From: Echinicola vietnamensis DSM 17526
GTDB taxonomy: Bacteria; Bacteroidota; Bacteroidia; Cytophagales; Cyclobacteriaceae
Assembly (NCBI RefSeq): GCF_000325705.1
Contig: NC_019904.1
Location: forward strand, 4,466,001-4,530,000
DNA length: 64,000 nt
Reading direction: 5' to 3'
Part shown: in pieces, positions 18,447 through 26,697 of the stretch
Layout of the letters: each line of letters begins with the position of its first letter
Position numbering within the stretch: position 1 is the first letter of the stretch
Program-made: the position numbers and the translations under genes
The notes under the pieces: model-generated
The model's database searches: none
What the model was told of the DNA's origin: nothing
Seen by the model: only the letters and a program-made list of their open reading frames with translations

Positions 18447-19495
18447 TGATGACATTTTGCATTCCTGAACTAAACCGATCACTCGAAGGGTCGTTGAAGC
18501 AAAAAATCGACCTTAAGACCAAGCCCATCGGAGCGCTTGGGGACTTGGAAAGTCTTGCGCTTCGCATTGGCTTGATCCAGCAATCGCTCAGTCCATCGCT
18601 AAACAATCCCCATATCCTGGTATTTGCTGGGGATCACGGGATCGCCAAGGAAAACCTGGTCAACCCCTATCCCCAAGAAGTTACCTACCAAATGGTCATG
18701 AACTTCCTAGAGGGAGGTGCTGCCATCAATGTTTTTGCCAGGCAACACCAGTTGGCGCTAGAAGTCATCGATGCTGGGGTCAACCACGATTTTGGTGATC
18801 AACCCCATTTGATCCATGCCAAAATAGCCAAAGGCACGGCCAATTACCTGAACGGTCCTGCCATGACCCTAGCGCAATGCCAACAGGCCATGCAAAAAGG
18901 AGCCGAGCTGGTGGACCAGGTGTATCAGCGCAACTGCAACGTGATTGGCTTCGGGGAAATGGGCATTAGCAACACCTCTTCTGCGGCATTGATCATGCAT
19001 ACGATAATGGGGCTGCCACTGGAAGATTGTGTCGGGAAGGGCACTGGTGCTAACAACTCCCTACAAAAAACGAAACTTCAAACGCTGGACAAAGTTATTC
19101 ATCAACATAATCGAATCGATAAGAAAAATCCAATTCAAATTTTAAGTACCTTTGGTGGCTTTGAAATTGCCCAGCTTTGTGGGGCCATGTTGCAGGCTGC
19201 CAGCAGAGGAATGATCATTTTGGTGGACGGCTTCATTACATCGGCGGCTTTGCTGATTGCTGAAGCCATCGATGCCCATGTCCTGTCTTACTGCATATTT
19301 ACCCATTGCTCTGATGAAAAGGGGCACGCCGCCATGCTAGATCATTTCAAAGCCATACCATTGCTCCAACTGGGCATGAGACTTGGCGAAGGATCTGGAG
19401 CAGCCTTGGCCTACCCTATCGTGGCATCGGCATGTGCCTTTCTAAATGAAATGGCCAGTTTTGACAGCGCGGGGGTAAGCAAAGAGAACCAATAA
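18446..19495 (+). CDS. cobT: Nicotinate-nucleotide:dimethylbenzimidazole phosphoribosyltransferase
   Basis: A 349-residue CobT. It activates the lower-ligand base by making alpha-ribazole phosphate from nicotinate mononucleotide. Visible family motifs are KPIGALGDLE, the FAGDHGIAKE loop, GFGEMGISNT, FGGFEIAQL and the catalytic loop RLGEGSGAALA, with Glu315 at the position of Salmonella Glu317. Length matches the family (~350). The start overlaps the previous stop by one base; a second ATG one codon later is equally possible. Confidence 0.97.
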   Translation: MMTFCIPELNRSLEGSLKQKIDLKTKPIGALGDLESLALRIGLIQQSLSPSLNNPHILVFAGDHGIAKENLVNPYPQEVTYQMVMNFLEGGAAINVFARQHQLALEVIDAGVNHDFGDQPHLIHAKIAKGTANYLNGPAMTLAQCQQAMQKGAELVDQVYQRNCNVIGFGEMGISNTSSAALIMHTIMGLPLEDCVGKGTGANNSLQKTKLQTLDKVIHQHNRIDKKNPIQILSTFGGFEIAQLCGAMLQAASRGMIILVDGFITSAALLIAEAIDAHVLSYCIFTHCSDEKGHAAMLDHFKAIPLLQLGMRLGEGSGAALAYPIVASACAFLNEMASFDSAGVSKENQ

Positions 19496-19521
19496 CCTAA
19501 AGATTTTTATCTTTATAAATT

Positions 19522-20328
19522 ATGAGGAGAGAATTACAGGCCTTTTTTACAGCTTTGATGTTTTATACGCGGATACCGTGTCCCTCGTGGGTTGACCATT
19601 CTGAAGAATACCTTCGAATCTCCAGAAAGTACTTTCCTTTAATCGGCTGGATTATCGGGGGCAGTTCGGCGCTGATATTGTTACTATTATATCCACTATT
19701 ACCCATCACCATTGTCCTATTTTTGTCCATTGCGGTAAGTATTATTTTGACCGGTGCATTTCATGAAGACGGTTTTGCTGACACCATGGATGGTTTTGGT
19801 GGCGGATGGACCAAGGAGAAGATCTTGGCCATCATGAAGGACAGCAGGCTGGGCACTTTCGGAGCGATAGGGCTTATGTTAATCCTCGCGATAAAATTTT
19901 TGGCCATATTGGAATTGGTCAAAAACATTCAAGAAAGCAGTTATTCCTTCGAGTTTCAGCAACGTATTCTTGCCTGCTTCGTCTCAGGACATTCCGTCAG
20001 CCGCTTTGTAGCGTTGACGTTTTTCAAAACCCACCAATATGCTAAGTTAAACGATACAATTGGCAGTAAGTCCAAACCCATTGCCAAGGGGGACTTCCCC
20101 ACATTGGACCTGTTCGTTGCATCTGTTTTCGGCTTTTTGCCCATGGCACTTTTTCAGCATTATGCGGTATTCCTGGCCATTATCCCCTGTTTTATAGCCA
20201 AATGGTGGATGGGCCGATGGTTCAATAAATGGATTGGCGGTTATACGGGCGATTGCTTGGGAGCTGTACAGCAAGTGACCGAGGTTATTTTCTATTTGAG
20301 TCTGCTCATCATATGGAAATTCGCTTGA
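19522..20328 (+). CDS. cobS: Adenosylcobinamide-GDP ribazoletransferase (cobalamin synthase)
   Basis: A 268-residue integral membrane CobS. It joins AdoCbi-GDP and alpha-ribazole (phosphate) to make adenosylcobalamin (phosphate). Signature features are MFYTRIPCPSW near the N-terminus, HEDGFADTMDGFGGG with the conserved acidic metal-binding residues, and KDSRLGTFG. Several hydrophobic helices follow. The gene starts 26 bases after cobT, and its end overlaps cobC by 16 bases. Confidence 0.96.
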   Translation: MRRELQAFFTALMFYTRIPCPSWVDHSEEYLRISRKYFPLIGWIIGGSSALILLLLYPLLPITIVLFLSIAVSIILTGAFHEDGFADTMDGFGGGWTKEKILAIMKDSRLGTFGAIGLMLILAIKFLAILELVKNIQESSYSFEFQQRILACFVSGHSVSRFVALTFFKTHQYAKLNDTIGSKSKPIAKGDFPTLDLFVASVFGFLPMALFQHYAVFLAIIPCFIAKWWMGRWFNKWIGGYTGDCLGAVQQVTEVIFYLSLLIIWKFA

Positions 20329-20855
20329 TTCGCCATACCAGGCCAGCCATTCCCAAAGGGATTTGCTATGGCCAGACGGACCTGTTACCGGCTGACAGCT
20401 TCTTGGAAGAAGTGAGCACCATCAAAGCGCAGCTCGTCGATGCCCCCTCTCCCATGGCTATTTTCACCAGTCCCCTCCTTCGCTGTTCCCGTTTAGCGGA
20501 GGCATTGTTCCCTCACCATGCCATCACGGCGGATCCACGCTTGATGGAATTGGACTTTGGCCAATGGGAGATGAAAGCTTGGGAGGAGATTCCCTCTGCT
20601 GAAATCACCCCTTGGATGGAAGATTTTGTCCGCATCCCCTGCACTGGCGGAGAAAGCTACCAACAGCTGTATGATCGCTGTGTGGATTTCATCGTCGCGC
20701 TGCGCAAACAACAGCTCAAAAATGTCACCATCATCACCCATGCCGGCCCCATCCGCGCCATCCATGCCCATTTTAATGATATCGCCCTTAAAGACTCCTT
20801 TTCACTGAAAGTGGAGTATGGGGAGGTTTTAAAATTGGAGGATTGGAAGGTTTGA
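20313..20855 (+). CDS. cobC: Alpha-ribazole-5'-phosphate phosphatase, histidine phosphatase family
   Basis: A 180-residue protein of the histidine phosphatase superfamily. The catalytic His is in IRHTRP near the N-terminus (the usual RHG replaced by RHT, as in many CobC proteins); the second is in ITHAGPIRAI. ELDFGQWEMKAWEEI matches the family. It removes phosphate in the last step of nucleotide-loop assembly. The frame extends upstream to 20229, but homology begins at the ATG at 20313, which overlaps the cobS end by 16 bases. The last codons (EDWKV) are written in GGAAGG/TTTGAAGG repeat sequence that continues past the stop, so the extreme C-terminus may have been altered by repeat expansion. 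Confidence 0.92.
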   Translation: MEIRLIRHTRPAIPKGICYGQTDLLPADSFLEEVSTIKAQLVDAPSPMAIFTSPLLRCSRLAEALFPHHAITADPRLMELDFGQWEMKAWEEIPSAEITPWMEDFVRIPCTGGESYQQLYDRCVDFIVALRKQQLKNVTIITHAGPIRAIHAHFNDIALKDSFSLKVEYGEVLKLEDWKV

Positions 20856-20920
20856 AGGTTTGGAAGGTTGGAAGGTTTGAAGGTTTGAAGGTTGGGTGAT
20901 TCCTGCTCGTTTGTAACGAG
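20837..20920. repeat. GAAGGTT minirepeat array joined to the CTCGTTTGTAACGAG palindrome
   Basis: Degenerate tandem copies of (T/G)GAAGGTT run from inside the 3' end of cobC to about 20894. They are followed by GGGTGATTCCTG and then CTCGTTTGTAACGAG (20906-20920), a palindrome with 6-bp arms around TGT. The same composite, GAAGGTTGGGCGATTCCTGCTC plus the palindrome, recurs near 24.05 kb, so this is a dispersed repeat family. Confidence 0.75.
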
Positions 20921-21033
20921 GGGGGTTGAACAGGGCATGTGTAATGCCCCTACATAAACAAAGATTTCCCATTCCCCTTACAACTTTCTCTCCCAACTAC
21001 TTGGTATTCAAAAAATAAAATCATTTCTTTACT

Positions 21034-21051
21034 GTCATAATACACTATGAC
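21034..21051 (+). promoter_or_regulatory. Candidate operator of the GntR/YtrA-type repressor
   Basis: GTCATA-N6-TATGAC is a perfect 6-6-6 inverted repeat centred about 25 bases upstream of the ABC ATPase start. Outer ACTGT/ACAGT sequences lie around it. Operators of this shape and position are typical of YtrA-family GntR repressors, which usually control their own ABC transporter operon. The repressor is the third gene here. Confidence 0.5.
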
Positions 21052-21067
21052 ACTAAAACAGTAAACC

Positions 21068-21904
21068 ATGATTTTGTTAAACCAAATGAGTTTTGCTTAT
21101 CGTAAGCAGGCTCCACTTTTCGATCAAATGGACTGGAAAGTCCAGCCTGGTCAGGTCATTGGACTCCTTGGGAAAAACGGTGCCGGGAAATCCACCTTGA
21201 TGAGGCTTTTAGCAGGATTGCTGCAACCTACATCCGGTGACATCCAGATCAATGGATATCGCCCCTTTGGTCGCTCTCCCCTTTTCTTGCAAGAGTTGAT
21301 TTTACTACCTGAGGAGAATTTTCTACCAGAAAAAAACACCATGCAGCGGTACATAGGCTCACTAGCACCTTTTTATCCCCGCTTCGACAGAGAAAAGATG
21401 AACCAGTTGCAAAGGGATTTTGACTTGCCCTATGATCAGAAGCTCGGGAACATGTCCTTTGGCCAAAGGAAGAAATTCTTGATTGCTTTTGCCATTTCTT
21501 CGGGCTGCAAGCTTCTGCTGCTGGATGAGCCTACCAATGGCTTGGACATCCCTTCCAAAAGTCTCTTCCGAAAGATAGTTACTGCCAATATCGAGGAGGA
21601 TCAGACGGTCATCATCAGCACGCATCAAGTGAAGGATGTCGAAAACCTCATTGACCGGGCAGTCATTGTCAACCATGGAAAGGTAATCTTCGATGAGGAA
21701 ATACTCCATATCAGTGACCAGTGGTATTTTGGTTTTGGGCCACAGGCAGACGAAAACAGCATTTACGTGGAAAAAAGCATGGGAGGCTACCATTACGTGG
21801 CTCAACTAACATCCCCCCAGCAGCCCTCCCAAATTTCTTTGGAATTGCTCTTTAACGCTGTCATCAATGACAGCCTCCACACTACTAACCCTGTAAACGT
21901 CTAA
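21068..21904 (+). CDS. ABC transporter ATP-binding protein
   Basis: A 278-residue ABC ATPase. It has Walker A GKNGAGKST (~residues 36-44), signature MSFGQRKK (a deviation from LSGGQ), Walker B LLLLDEPTNGLD and H-loop STHQ. Together with the next gene it should form a two-component ABC exporter or membrane-stress transporter of the YtrB type. The first gene of an ATPase-permease-GntR operon preceded by a palindromic operator candidate. The transported substrate cannot be told from sequence. Confidence 0.93.
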   Translation: MILLNQMSFAYRKQAPLFDQMDWKVQPGQVIGLLGKNGAGKSTLMRLLAGLLQPTSGDIQINGYRPFGRSPLFLQELILLPEENFLPEKNTMQRYIGSLAPFYPRFDREKMNQLQRDFDLPYDQKLGNMSFGQRKKFLIAFAISSGCKLLLLDEPTNGLDIPSKSLFRKIVTANIEEDQTVIISTHQVKDVENLIDRAVIVNHGKVIFDEEILHISDQWYFGFGPQADENSIYVEKSMGGYHYVAQLTSPQQPSQISLELLFNAVINDSLHTTNPVNV

Positions 21905-21908
21905 TCTC

Positions 21909-22772
21909 ATGAAAAAAGAAAATGAATTCTTCAGTTTGAGCAGGTTTGTACAACTGCTTACCTACGATTTTAACAATAATCGCATTTATTATATCACCAC
22001 AATTCCAGTTGCCATGCTAATCATGGGCCTGTTTTTTTGGTCCGTCTTTCCTGATTTTCCAAAACCTGATTATCCTTTGTATTCAAGTCCCGATTGGAAA
22101 AGCAAGAATTATATTCCTTTATTAATTTTGGGATATATTGTGTTCGGAGTATTTATCGTGGGAAAAAGTTTTCCTTGGTTGAGAAATAGTGGCTCTGTGA
22201 CAAGTTATCTCACACTACCTGCATCCATTTTTGAGAAATATATGGTGCAATGGGTGATCCGGGTTTTTCTATTCTTAATCATTTACCCTTTGGCCTTTCA
22301 ACTAACCGCCAATGTTACAGCCGATATATACCTAAACAGCTACGAATCATTCCTGATTTCTAATAATCTACCTATGGACAAACTTCCAGAAATTGAGAAA
22401 TTCAGCTTTTCTGAACTTTTTGGAGATAGTCTTCGAGGTACTTTTGAATTGATCGTTTTAATCTGTTTGGGAGTATTGGGTGCTTCTTTACTGTTTCTCG
22501 GAGGTAGTATTTTTAAAAAATGGAATGTATTCTTTGGACCGCTCTCCATATTGTTCTTGATATTTCTCATAAATGTCTATGCAAGTACGGTATCCTTCAT
22601 TATCGTACCTGATCAGGTAAATTTTTGGAGTATTGATTTTAAAGGTTCTTACCCCGTGTTTTTCAAGGAAGAGGTTCCTTTAATCGCACTTTCTGCAACA
22701 ATAATCGGAGGAGTTGGCTGTTTGGCCTGTTGGTTTAGCTGTTACTTCCGTCTAAAAGAAAAACAAGTATAA
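21909..22772 (+). CDS. ABC transporter membrane protein (putative permease)
   Basis: A 287-residue membrane protein with about six hydrophobic helices (for example VAMLIMGLFFWSVF, LLILGYIVFGVFIV, VFLFLIIYPLAFQL, LIVLICLGVLGASLLFLGG). There is no signal peptide and no recognisable soluble domain. It starts 4 bases after the ATPase gene and ends 2 bases before the GntR gene, which identifies it as the permease partner. AT content looks higher than in the flanking genes, a common feature of hydrophobic proteins. Confidence 0.8.
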   Translation: MKKENEFFSLSRFVQLLTYDFNNNRIYYITTIPVAMLIMGLFFWSVFPDFPKPDYPLYSSPDWKSKNYIPLLILGYIVFGVFIVGKSFPWLRNSGSVTSYLTLPASIFEKYMVQWVIRVFLFLIIYPLAFQLTANVTADIYLNSYESFLISNNLPMDKLPEIEKFSFSELFGDSLRGTFELIVLICLGVLGASLLFLGGSIFKKWNVFFGPLSILFLIFLINVYASTVSFIIVPDQVNFWSIDFKGSYPVFFKEEVPLIALSATIIGGVGCLACWFSCYFRLKEKQV

Positions 22773-22774
22773 TC

Positions 22775-23179
22775 ATGGAATTCAACGAATCCAGAAATAT
22801 CTTCCTTCAGATCGCAGACTGGCTCTGCGACCAGATCCTGCGGGAAAAATTCCCCCCCGGGGAAAGGGTCCCTTCCGTCCGCGAACTGGCAGAAGAAATG
22901 GAAGTCAACCGTAACACGGTCATGCGCACTTACAGCATTCTGCAGGACCAAGGAATCTTGGACAACAAACGTGGCATTGGCTTCTTCGTGGCAGACAATG
23001 CCCCGCAAAAAATCCATAAACGGCAAAAGGCGGATTTTCTAGCGCATGAACTTCCCCAACTGATCCACCGAGTAAAAGTCCTTGGACTTTCCGCGATGGA
23101 CCTAAAACCACTTTTGAAAATTATAGATGAAAACAATCATAAAATCGAGCATGACGGAAAACGTCACACTGGGGAATGA
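22775..23179 (+). CDS. GntR-family transcriptional regulator (YtrA-like)
   Basis: A 134-residue protein with an N-terminal GntR winged helix (~5-75: FLQIADWLCDQIL, PPGERVPSVRELAEEM, VNRNTVMRTY, GIGFFV) and a short helical C-terminus in place of a ligand-binding domain. That size and architecture define the YtrA subfamily, whose members repress adjacent ABC transporter genes. It is third in the ATPase-permease-regulator operon; the GTCATA-N6-TATGAC palindrome upstream of the operon is its likely site. Confidence 0.9.
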   Translation: MEFNESRNIFLQIADWLCDQILREKFPPGERVPSVRELAEEMEVNRNTVMRTYSILQDQGILDNKRGIGFFVADNAPQKIHKRQKADFLAHELPQLIHRVKVLGLSAMDLKPLLKIIDENNHKIEHDGKRHTGE

Positions 23180-23199
23180 AAATCGACCATGCGAGATTA

Positions 23200-23218
23200 T
23201 CCCGAATCAAGCTCGGGA
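23200..23218. repeat. Short palindrome TCCCGA-N7-TCGGGA
   Basis: A small inverted repeat lies between the GntR gene and the DUF2807-like gene. It has no T-tract in either direction. It may be a remnant of a dispersed palindromic repeat or an mRNA hairpin. Confidence 0.35.
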
Positions 23219-23254
23219 CAGGCGATATGACCATTAAAAAGCAATTATACACAT

Positions 23255-23929
23255 ATGAAAACAAGTAATAAAATCCTTTTCGGCTTTGTGATGTTGGCTT
23301 TGGCAGTACAGACCACCTGCATTGTCATCGCCAATAACAAGTCAAATGAAATAAGTAAAAAAGCTCCTGAAATACTCAAAGAAGTAGCCATAGACCGGCC
23401 CATCTCCACACTGAGCCTCGCTGCCCATTCCAGGATAGAGCTACATAAAAGCTCCGAAAACCACATAACCGTAACGAGCCGAGGAATTAAGCCTAAAGGA
23501 AACTACGACATCACGTTCTCCAATGACACCTGCTATATTCATTCATCGCAAGATGATTGGCGAGACAATACCGTGATTAAAGTCAATTCAAACGATATCA
23601 AAAACGTCGTTATAAGGGAGGCAAATTTCATGACCATTTCTGGAAATTATGATTCCCTATTTGTCGATAATTTGGGGTGCTATTTTAAATTAGCCTATAA
23701 CAACAGCCATGTCAACTATCTCAATATTCGTGGCCTTAACCAATCGAAAAATGAACTGGCTCATATCGATCACCTTGACCTACATTTGGAAAACGCTTCA
23801 ATTAACGGAAATAATATCAAGAACCTAACCAACATCAACCTTCAAAACAACAGTGAACTGACCGTTAAGGGACTTCCTGATTTTTCCGAAATCAAGAAGG
23901 ATGAAACATCAAAAATCACATTTAACTAA
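23255..23929 (+). CDS. Membrane-anchored DUF2807-like (GIN-domain-like) protein of unknown function
   Basis: A 224-residue protein with one N-terminal hydrophobic segment (ILFGFVMLALAVQTTCIVIA), acting as signal anchor or signal peptide, and a polar beta-rich remainder with regular short repeats (IKNVVIREANFMTISGN, INGNNIKNLTNINLQNNSELTVKG). The pattern resembles the DUF2807/GIN auto-transporter-adhesin-head-like proteins of Bacteroidota, with a right-handed beta-helix look. Such proteins often sit beside GntR/ABC modules, as here. The gene is 75 bases after the GntR gene and is followed by a terminator. Function unknown. Confidence 0.65.
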   Translation: MKTSNKILFGFVMLALAVQTTCIVIANNKSNEISKKAPEILKEVAIDRPISTLSLAAHSRIELHKSSENHITVTSRGIKPKGNYDITFSNDTCYIHSSQDDWRDNTVIKVNSNDIKNVVIREANFMTISGNYDSLFVDNLGCYFKLAYNNSHVNYLNIRGLNQSKNELAHIDHLDLHLENASINGNNIKNLTNINLQNNSELTVKGLPDFSEIKKDETSKITFN

Positions 23930-23961
23930 TCACATTTAAAATTCATTTAGCCATCATCAGA

Positions 23962-23986
23962 AAGTCCGCATATAAAATGCGGACTT
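23962..23986 (+). terminator. Terminator-like hairpin after the DUF2807-like gene
   Basis: A perfect 10-bp stem AAGTCCGCAT / ATGCGGACTT with a 5-base loop lies 33 bases past the stop. The T-tract is weak (TTGTGT), so efficiency is uncertain. Confidence 0.6.
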
Positions 23987-24012
23987 GTGTCTACCCAATC
24001 CACCCAATCCTG

Positions 24013-24107
24013 CTCGTTTGTAACGAGGAGGATTGAAAGGTTTGAAAGTTGGAAGGTTGGGCGATTCCTGCTCATCATCCCCCTCGTTTGTAACGAGGGG
24101 GATGATG
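24013..24107. repeat. Second copy of the composite repeat, with a 35-base near-perfect palindrome
   Basis: This convergent gap holds CTCGTTTGTAACGAG at 24013-24027, then a GAAAGGTTTGAAAGTTGGAAGGTT stretch in degenerate form. A second CTCGTTTGTAACGAG at 24083-24097 is embedded in a larger palindrome with 16-bp perfect arms (CATCATCCCCCTCGTT / AACGAGGGGGATGATG) around TGT, spanning 24073-24107. It lies 16 bases from the stop of the lactonase gene on the opposite strand and could act as a bidirectional transcription stop. Confidence 0.75.
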
Positions 24108-24123
24108 ATATATAACGAGGGAA

Positions 24124-25158
24124 TCACTTCAAATCAACACGCAAAATGTCTCTATGGGCCGTCACATATAGATGCTTATAATCATCGGTAAACGTACAGT
24201 TGGACGTCAACTGTCCTGTGTGGATCTTTCCCAGCACCTTGCCTTTCAGGTCAAATATCCAAATGCCATCGGGTCCCGTAGCAAACAAATACCCTTTTGG
24301 GTGCACTTTCATCCCATCAGGAAGGCCATTTCGCCCCCCTGGAAGCACCTCCTCGGTGGCATCGTAAAATAGCGAACGCGTATCCACTTCGCCCGGTGCT
24401 TCAAGAGGATATTGAAACCATGCCGCATTTTTTTCATCCGAATTGGCAACGAACAAGTGCTTCTCATCCGGTGATAACGCGATTCCATTTGGCCTGGACA
24501 ATGAATCCAGCAACACCAACGTCCCATTCGTTTTTAGGCAATAGATCCCTTGAAAAGACAATTCCTTCCCGGCAAATCGTGGCGGTAAGCCATAGGGAGG
24601 ATCAGTAAAATACAGATTGCCCTGTTTATCGAAAATGCCATCATTGGGACTGTTCAACCTCTTGCCCTGATAATCATGAACCAAGCTGGTAAAATCAGGC
24701 GCTGGAGCATCAAGGCCTCCCTTCATTTTGGCTACTTTTCGATTTCCATGCTGCATCAGTACTAACTGATTATCCTTATCCAACAGAAGTGCATTGGAGC
24801 CGGGCTCCCGGCTATACGCACCCTCACCCGAATAGCCGGAGCGGTTCAGATATGTACTCGTATCTCCTTCGGAAGTCATCTTGTACACTTTGTTTCGGGG
24901 AATATCGGAAAATAATAGGTAATCACCTTTTCCTATCCACAAGGGACCTTCCACCCAATCAAACCCCGATGCCATCCGCTCGATAGTAGCATCCCGGGAA
25001 ATCACCTTCAAGGCTTGATCATCCAGGATTTCGATGGAAAATGGCTTCTCCGAGGAGGTAGGAATCGCATGTTTGGAGACTTGGGAAGTTTTTTGCTGGT
25101 CGGAACAGCCGAAAGCCGTGACCAACAGCCACCCTATAAGCATTGGTTTCAAATTCAT
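24124..25158 (-). CDS. SMP-30/gluconolactonase-family lactonase, lipoprotein
   Basis: A 344-residue six-bladed beta-propeller lactonase of the SMP-30/LRE family. The metal and active-site motifs are present: VEGPLW (Glu), LNSPNDGIFD (Asn), SRPNGIALSPD (Asn) and GLPDGMKVH (Asp). The N-terminus is a lipoprotein signal (LLVTAFGCSDQQ), so the enzyme should be exported and lipid-anchored. It would hydrolyse a sugar lactone, by context D-galactono-lactone, to the free acid outside the cytoplasm. It is the last gene of the galactonate operon, 4 bases after the GntP permease gene. Specificity is inferred from the neighbours. Confidence 0.9.
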   Translation of the reverse strand: MNLKPMLIGWLLVTAFGCSDQQKTSQVSKHAIPTSSEKPFSIEILDDQALKVISRDATIERMASGFDWVEGPLWIGKGDYLLFSDIPRNKVYKMTSEGDTSTYLNRSGYSGEGAYSREPGSNALLLDKDNQLVLMQHGNRKVAKMKGGLDAPAPDFTSLVHDYQGKRLNSPNDGIFDKQGNLYFTDPPYGLPPRFAGKELSFQGIYCLKTNGTLVLLDSLSRPNGIALSPDEKHLFVANSDEKNAAWFQYPLEAPGEVDTRSLFYDATEEVLPGGRNGLPDGMKVHPKGYLFATGPDGIWIFDLKGKVLGKIHTGQLTSNCTFTDDYKHLYVTAHRDILRVDLK

Positions 25159-25162
25159 ATTG

Positions 25163-26485
25163 CTAAGCTAAAATTTTGGTAATCACATAAATCACGATCA
25201 TCGCACTACAGCCAAACACAAAAGTTCCTGCAGTCTGCACTTGGTATCCCTGCTTCACATTCATGCCGGTCAATTGCGTTAGCACCCAGAAAAAACTGTC
25301 ATTTACATGGGAAGCCACAGAGGAACCTGCACCGATGGCCAGTACCGTCATCGTCCGCATAAAGCCCTCATCAAGTCCGAGAAAAGGCATCAAAGGAGCG
25401 CAAATAGAAGCAGTGGTCACCAAGGCCACCGTGCTGCTCCCTTGGGTGGTCTTCAAGCAGGCGGCCAAGAGAAACGGGACAAACAGTCCCCATTTGGCCC
25501 CCTCAAAGCCTGCCGTGACAGCTTCCGCCAAACCGGATTCCTGCAGCATCTTTCCGAAAATTCCTCCGGCACCGGTGATCAAAATAATCGGCGCCGCCAC
25601 CTTTAAGGATTCCCCTATCCAACCTGATGATGAAAACACTGCTTCATCCAGTTTTTTGGGCAACATCAAAGACAGGATCACCCCCACCAATAACGCCATG
25701 ACAGGCGTTCCCAAAAACAACAGGACCTGTACCAAAATACTGTCTCCGGGATTTATAGTGGGGTATTCCAATACTGACTTGATCAAAATCAACAGCAGGG
25801 GAATTAAAATGGCCAAAAGGGACTTCCATAAAGGAGGTTGCGCGGCCGGTGATGCCACCACCTCCACAGACACAGGCACGATGAGCTTATCAGCTACCTT
25901 TTTGGCATACCCATAGCATGGAACCAACGCCACACAACTGATCAAAAGCCCCCAAACGATCACATCTCCCAAATTAGCTTCCAAAATACCCGCCGCCGCA
26001 ATTGGCCCGGGAGTAGGCGGTACCATTACATGGGAAGCGGTCAAGCCCATGGCCAAAGCGGCCGTGGTCCCCGCAAAAGACACCCCTGCTTTTTTGGAAA
26101 GCATTTTGTTCAATGGATTCATCATCATCAAAGCACTGTCCGCAAAAACCGGTATGGACAGCACGTATCCTGTCACCATCATGGCCAGGTGAATGGATTT
26201 TTTGCCGATAAGTGAAAGGATCCGGTTGGCCATCACCAAAGCTCCCCCTGATTTTTCCAAGATCGTACCGATCGTCACCCCAAAGAGAATGATCAAGCCG
26301 ATTTTACCTAGAATTTCCCCAAAGCCTATATTGATCGCCGCTATCATTTGTTGGCCGGACATCCCCGCGGCCAAGCCATAGGTCAAAGCCGCCAAGAGAA
26401 GCATAAAAAAAGGATGTACCTTAAATTTTATGATCCCCATAATCAGCACGGCCAGCGAAAGGATCAAGGCAATCAAATAGGTCAT
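25163..26485 (-). CDS. GntP-family gluconate/galactonate:H+ symporter
   Basis: A 440-residue, highly hydrophobic transporter with about 12 membrane segments and GntP features (HPFFMLLLAALTYGL, GFGEILGKIGLIILFG, ALAMGLTASHVMVPPTPGP, TGAGGIFGKMLQESG, GSSVASHVNDSFFW). GntP proteins import gluconate and related aldonates with protons. Its placement between a lactonase and a galactonate dehydratase suggests D-galactonate as substrate. A 212-base repeat-containing gap separates it from dgoD. Confidence 0.93.
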   Translation of the reverse strand: MTYLIALILSLAVLIMGIIKFKVHPFFMLLLAALTYGLAAGMSGQQMIAAINIGFGEILGKIGLIILFGVTIGTILEKSGGALVMANRILSLIGKKSIHLAMMVTGYVLSIPVFADSALMMMNPLNKMLSKKAGVSFAGTTAALAMGLTASHVMVPPTPGPIAAAGILEANLGDVIVWGLLISCVALVPCYGYAKKVADKLIVPVSVEVVASPAAQPPLWKSLLAILIPLLLILIKSVLEYPTINPGDSILVQVLLFLGTPVMALLVGVILSLMLPKKLDEAVFSSSGWIGESLKVAAPIILITGAGGIFGKMLQESGLAEAVTAGFEGAKWGLFVPFLLAACLKTTQGSSTVALVTTASICAPLMPFLGLDEGFMRTMTVLAIGAGSSVASHVNDSFFWVLTQLTGMNVKQGYQVQTAGTFVFGCSAMIVIYVITKILA

Positions 26486-26697
26486 TGGAGTTTAGGGTTA
26501 TGGGTTTAAAGGTTGTATGTTGTAAGGTGATAAGGTTGAAAATTGAAAGGTTCAGTAGCGTTCACCTATCGTTTTAGCCGCTCCCTTCCGCTCCCTGAGC
26601 GTAGCCGAAGGGAACGGAAGGGAGCGGAAGGGAGCGAAGCCGGATGTCCCTGAGCGTAGCCGAAGGGGCACTTGTACCTTGTACTTGACACTAAACA
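26486..26697. repeat. Repeat-rich spacer with two CCCTGAGCGTAGCCGAAGGG copies
   Basis: Between dgoD and gntP there is a degenerate AAGGTTG stretch (about 26508-26550). Two exact copies of the 20-mer CCCTGAGCGTAGCCGAAGGG follow at 26593-26612 and 26648-26667, joined by GGAACGGAAGGGAGCGG-type purine repeats. The 26670-26697 tail is TTGTACCTTGTACTTGACAC-like, related to the TACTTGATACTTG repeats at 29.3 and 39.6 kb. No gene or clear promoter is seen. Confidence 0.7.

Noticed and set aside
20229..20312. Longer N-terminus for cobC
   Set aside because: The extra 28 codons are antisense-like overlap inside cobS. Histidine phosphatase homology starts at the ATG at 20313.
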